From the IMG/VR virus record IMGVR_UViG_3300025450_000015, positions 62,001 to 126,000 of that record: a stretch of DNA of 64,000 nucleotides. One strand, written 5' to 3'. The position numbers and the translations under genes were made by a program. This document shows positions 63,246-64,000 of this stretch, one piece after another. The DNA is from a virus. Position 1 is the stretch's first letter, and each line of letters begins with the position of its first letter. The notes below the pieces were generated by a model, which saw only the letters and a program-made list of their open reading frames with translations, was not told the origin of the DNA and did not search any database.

Positions 63246-64000
63246 TGAGACAATGGATTGATTTACTGATAGAAGGTACAAAAGTACCAGCTGATGATTT
63301 ACCAGATAGCGGCACTCAATCGTCTAGTAAGAGAGTACCAGCTGATGATTTACCAGATAGCGGCACTCAATCGTCTAGTAATAGAGTACCAGCTGATGAT
63401 GCACCTTCTGGAGGCAATCAATCATCAACAAATACTGCTCCAAAGAAAAAAACTGGTCCAAAAAATCCTAATGTTAAGGCTCTACAAGATGAAATCGTCA
63501 AAGCTAGCGGCGATAACAAGATTTTTCCAAAGTATGGTGCAGACGGTATATGGGGAAATGAAACTGCTGGTGTAGTATTCAGCGATCCGAAATATATAGA
63601 AATTGCTAAAAAATATGCTGATACAATTCCTCAAGTTAAAAGTATTATGGATGCCAAGGGTGTTGCACAGGATATCGGAAAACGAACACAGGATAGTAGT
63701 GACCAATTAAACAAGCAATTTCCTAATTCATCAGCCCAGGCGGCAACTACAGGACAATCTAATTCATCAGCCCAAGCGGCAAACGCAACACCTGAACCTG
63801 TAGTTGATCAGGATGCTGGTGCAAAAGAAACTGCTAAAAAATTCGTTGATAACACTACAGCTCCGGCATATATTGACAGCAAAGATGGTATGATCAAGTA
63901 TATGGATTCATCTAGTAAACAACCTAAAATTATGCCAAGCGATTGGATTCCACAGTATGCCCCAGAATTAGATAAGGCTTTGAAAGATTTAAAAGCAGGA
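63245..64000 (+). CDS. Probable internal virion protein with peptidoglycan-binding-like segment (3' truncated)
   Basis: The frame is open from the ATG at 63245 (overlapping the previous stop) to the window end, giving at least 252 residues. The N-terminus MRQWIDLLIEGTKVP fits a capsid-targeting signal with Leu-Ile-Glu/Gly. Next come tandem 17-residue repeats containing VPADDLPDSGTQSSS. The segment NVKALQDEIVKAS, followed by YGADGIWGNETAGVV, resembles a PG_binding_1 domain (LQ...DGIxGxxT). A Ser/Gln/Ala spacer with a repeated NSSAQAA follows. This makes it a candidate injected lysis or penetration factor. Full length unknown. Confidence 0.75.
   Translation, partial: MRQWIDLLIEGTKVPADDLPDSGTQSSSKRVPADDLPDSGTQSSSNRVPADDAPSGGNQSSTNTAPKKKTGPKNPNVKALQDEIVKASGDNKIFPKYGADGIWGNETAGVVFSDPKYIEIAKKYADTIPQVKSIMDAKGVAQDIGKRTQDSSDQLNKQFPNSSAQAATTGQSNSSAQAANATPEPVVDQDAGAKETAKKFVDNTTAPAYIDSKDGMIKYMDSSSKQPKIMPSDWIPQYAPELDKALKDLKAG
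63284..63410 (+). repeat. 51-bp tandem coding repeat
   Basis: About two and a half copies of a 51-bp unit beginning GTACCAGCTGATGAT (63284, 63335, 63386). The first two are nearly identical. They encode the 17-residue repeats of the truncated protein. Confidence 0.88.

Noticed and set aside
63294-63575. 93-residue plus-strand frame in the last gene
   Set aside because: It is an alternate frame of the 51-bp repeat; the frame from 63245 is open to the window end and has the targeting-type N-terminus.
1-64000. tRNA genes, insertion sequences, integrase or attachment sites
   Set aside because: None was recognised on reading; no cloverleaf with a CCA-type end, transposase or recombinase motif was seen.

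Overview
The window is a contiguous piece of the virion-morphogenesis half of a T4-superfamily contractile-tailed phage (myovirus morphology). The identification rests on a near-complete set of T4 head, neck, tail and packaging homologues: portal gp20, prohead protease gp21, scaffold gp22, major capsid gp23, neck gp13 and gp14, tail terminator gp15, sheath gp18, tube gp19, head-completion gp4, and terminase gp16 and gp17. The DNA is visibly AT-rich and the genes are tightly packed, often overlapping as TAATG. Late-promoter octamers of the T4/cyanophage type ([T/C/G]NTAAATA) recur. The fibre proteins resemble those of marine and freshwater T4-like phages such as cyanophages, so an aquatic bacterial host is likely, but the host cannot be identified from this sequence. 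I saw no tRNA, CRISPR array, insertion sequence or integrase.

Layout. (1) 1-6190: head module gp20 - small ORF - acidic core-like protein - gp21 - gp22 - gp23, closed by a strong UUCG-loop terminator. (2) 6205-40949: a very large fibre/adhesin locus of thirteen genes, including two giant paralogues (2845 and 4890 residues). Its proteins are built from shuffled beta-rich modules, CBM5/12-like units, a LamG-like domain and propeller-like repeats, and it ends in a fibre with an S74 chaperone. (3) 40953-45058: an unusual cassette of an Asn/Cys-repeat protein, a radical SAM-SPASM enzyme, an unknown beta-rich protein and a flavin-dependent-halogenase-like protein. (4) 45030-48384, minus strand: gp14 - gp15 - Nudix hydrolase. 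(5) 48428-50218: gp13, a dNMP kinase with its own sigma70-like promoter, and an antisense HNH-type zinc protein. (6) 50323-64000: tail sheath (very enlarged), tube, second tube-like protein, gp4, gp16, gp17, and a group of candidate internal virion proteins that begin with T4-like capsid-targeting signals. The last of these runs off the window.

How it works together. gp20/21/22/23 build and mature the prohead. gp16/gp17 fill it. gp4, gp13, gp14 and gp15 close the neck and join it to the gp18/gp19 tail. The fibre locus would provide receptor binding. Several short proteins near the terminase genes start with a peptide ending in (L/I)-x-E followed by S or G, the gp21 cleavage consensus, so they are candidates for proteins packed in the head and injected with the DNA. 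The most novel element is the radical SAM-SPASM gene directly behind a protein ending in a run of Asn-Cys repeats: it looks like a phage-encoded peptide-modification system, with a halogenase-like enzyme two genes downstream. This function is inferred, not shown.
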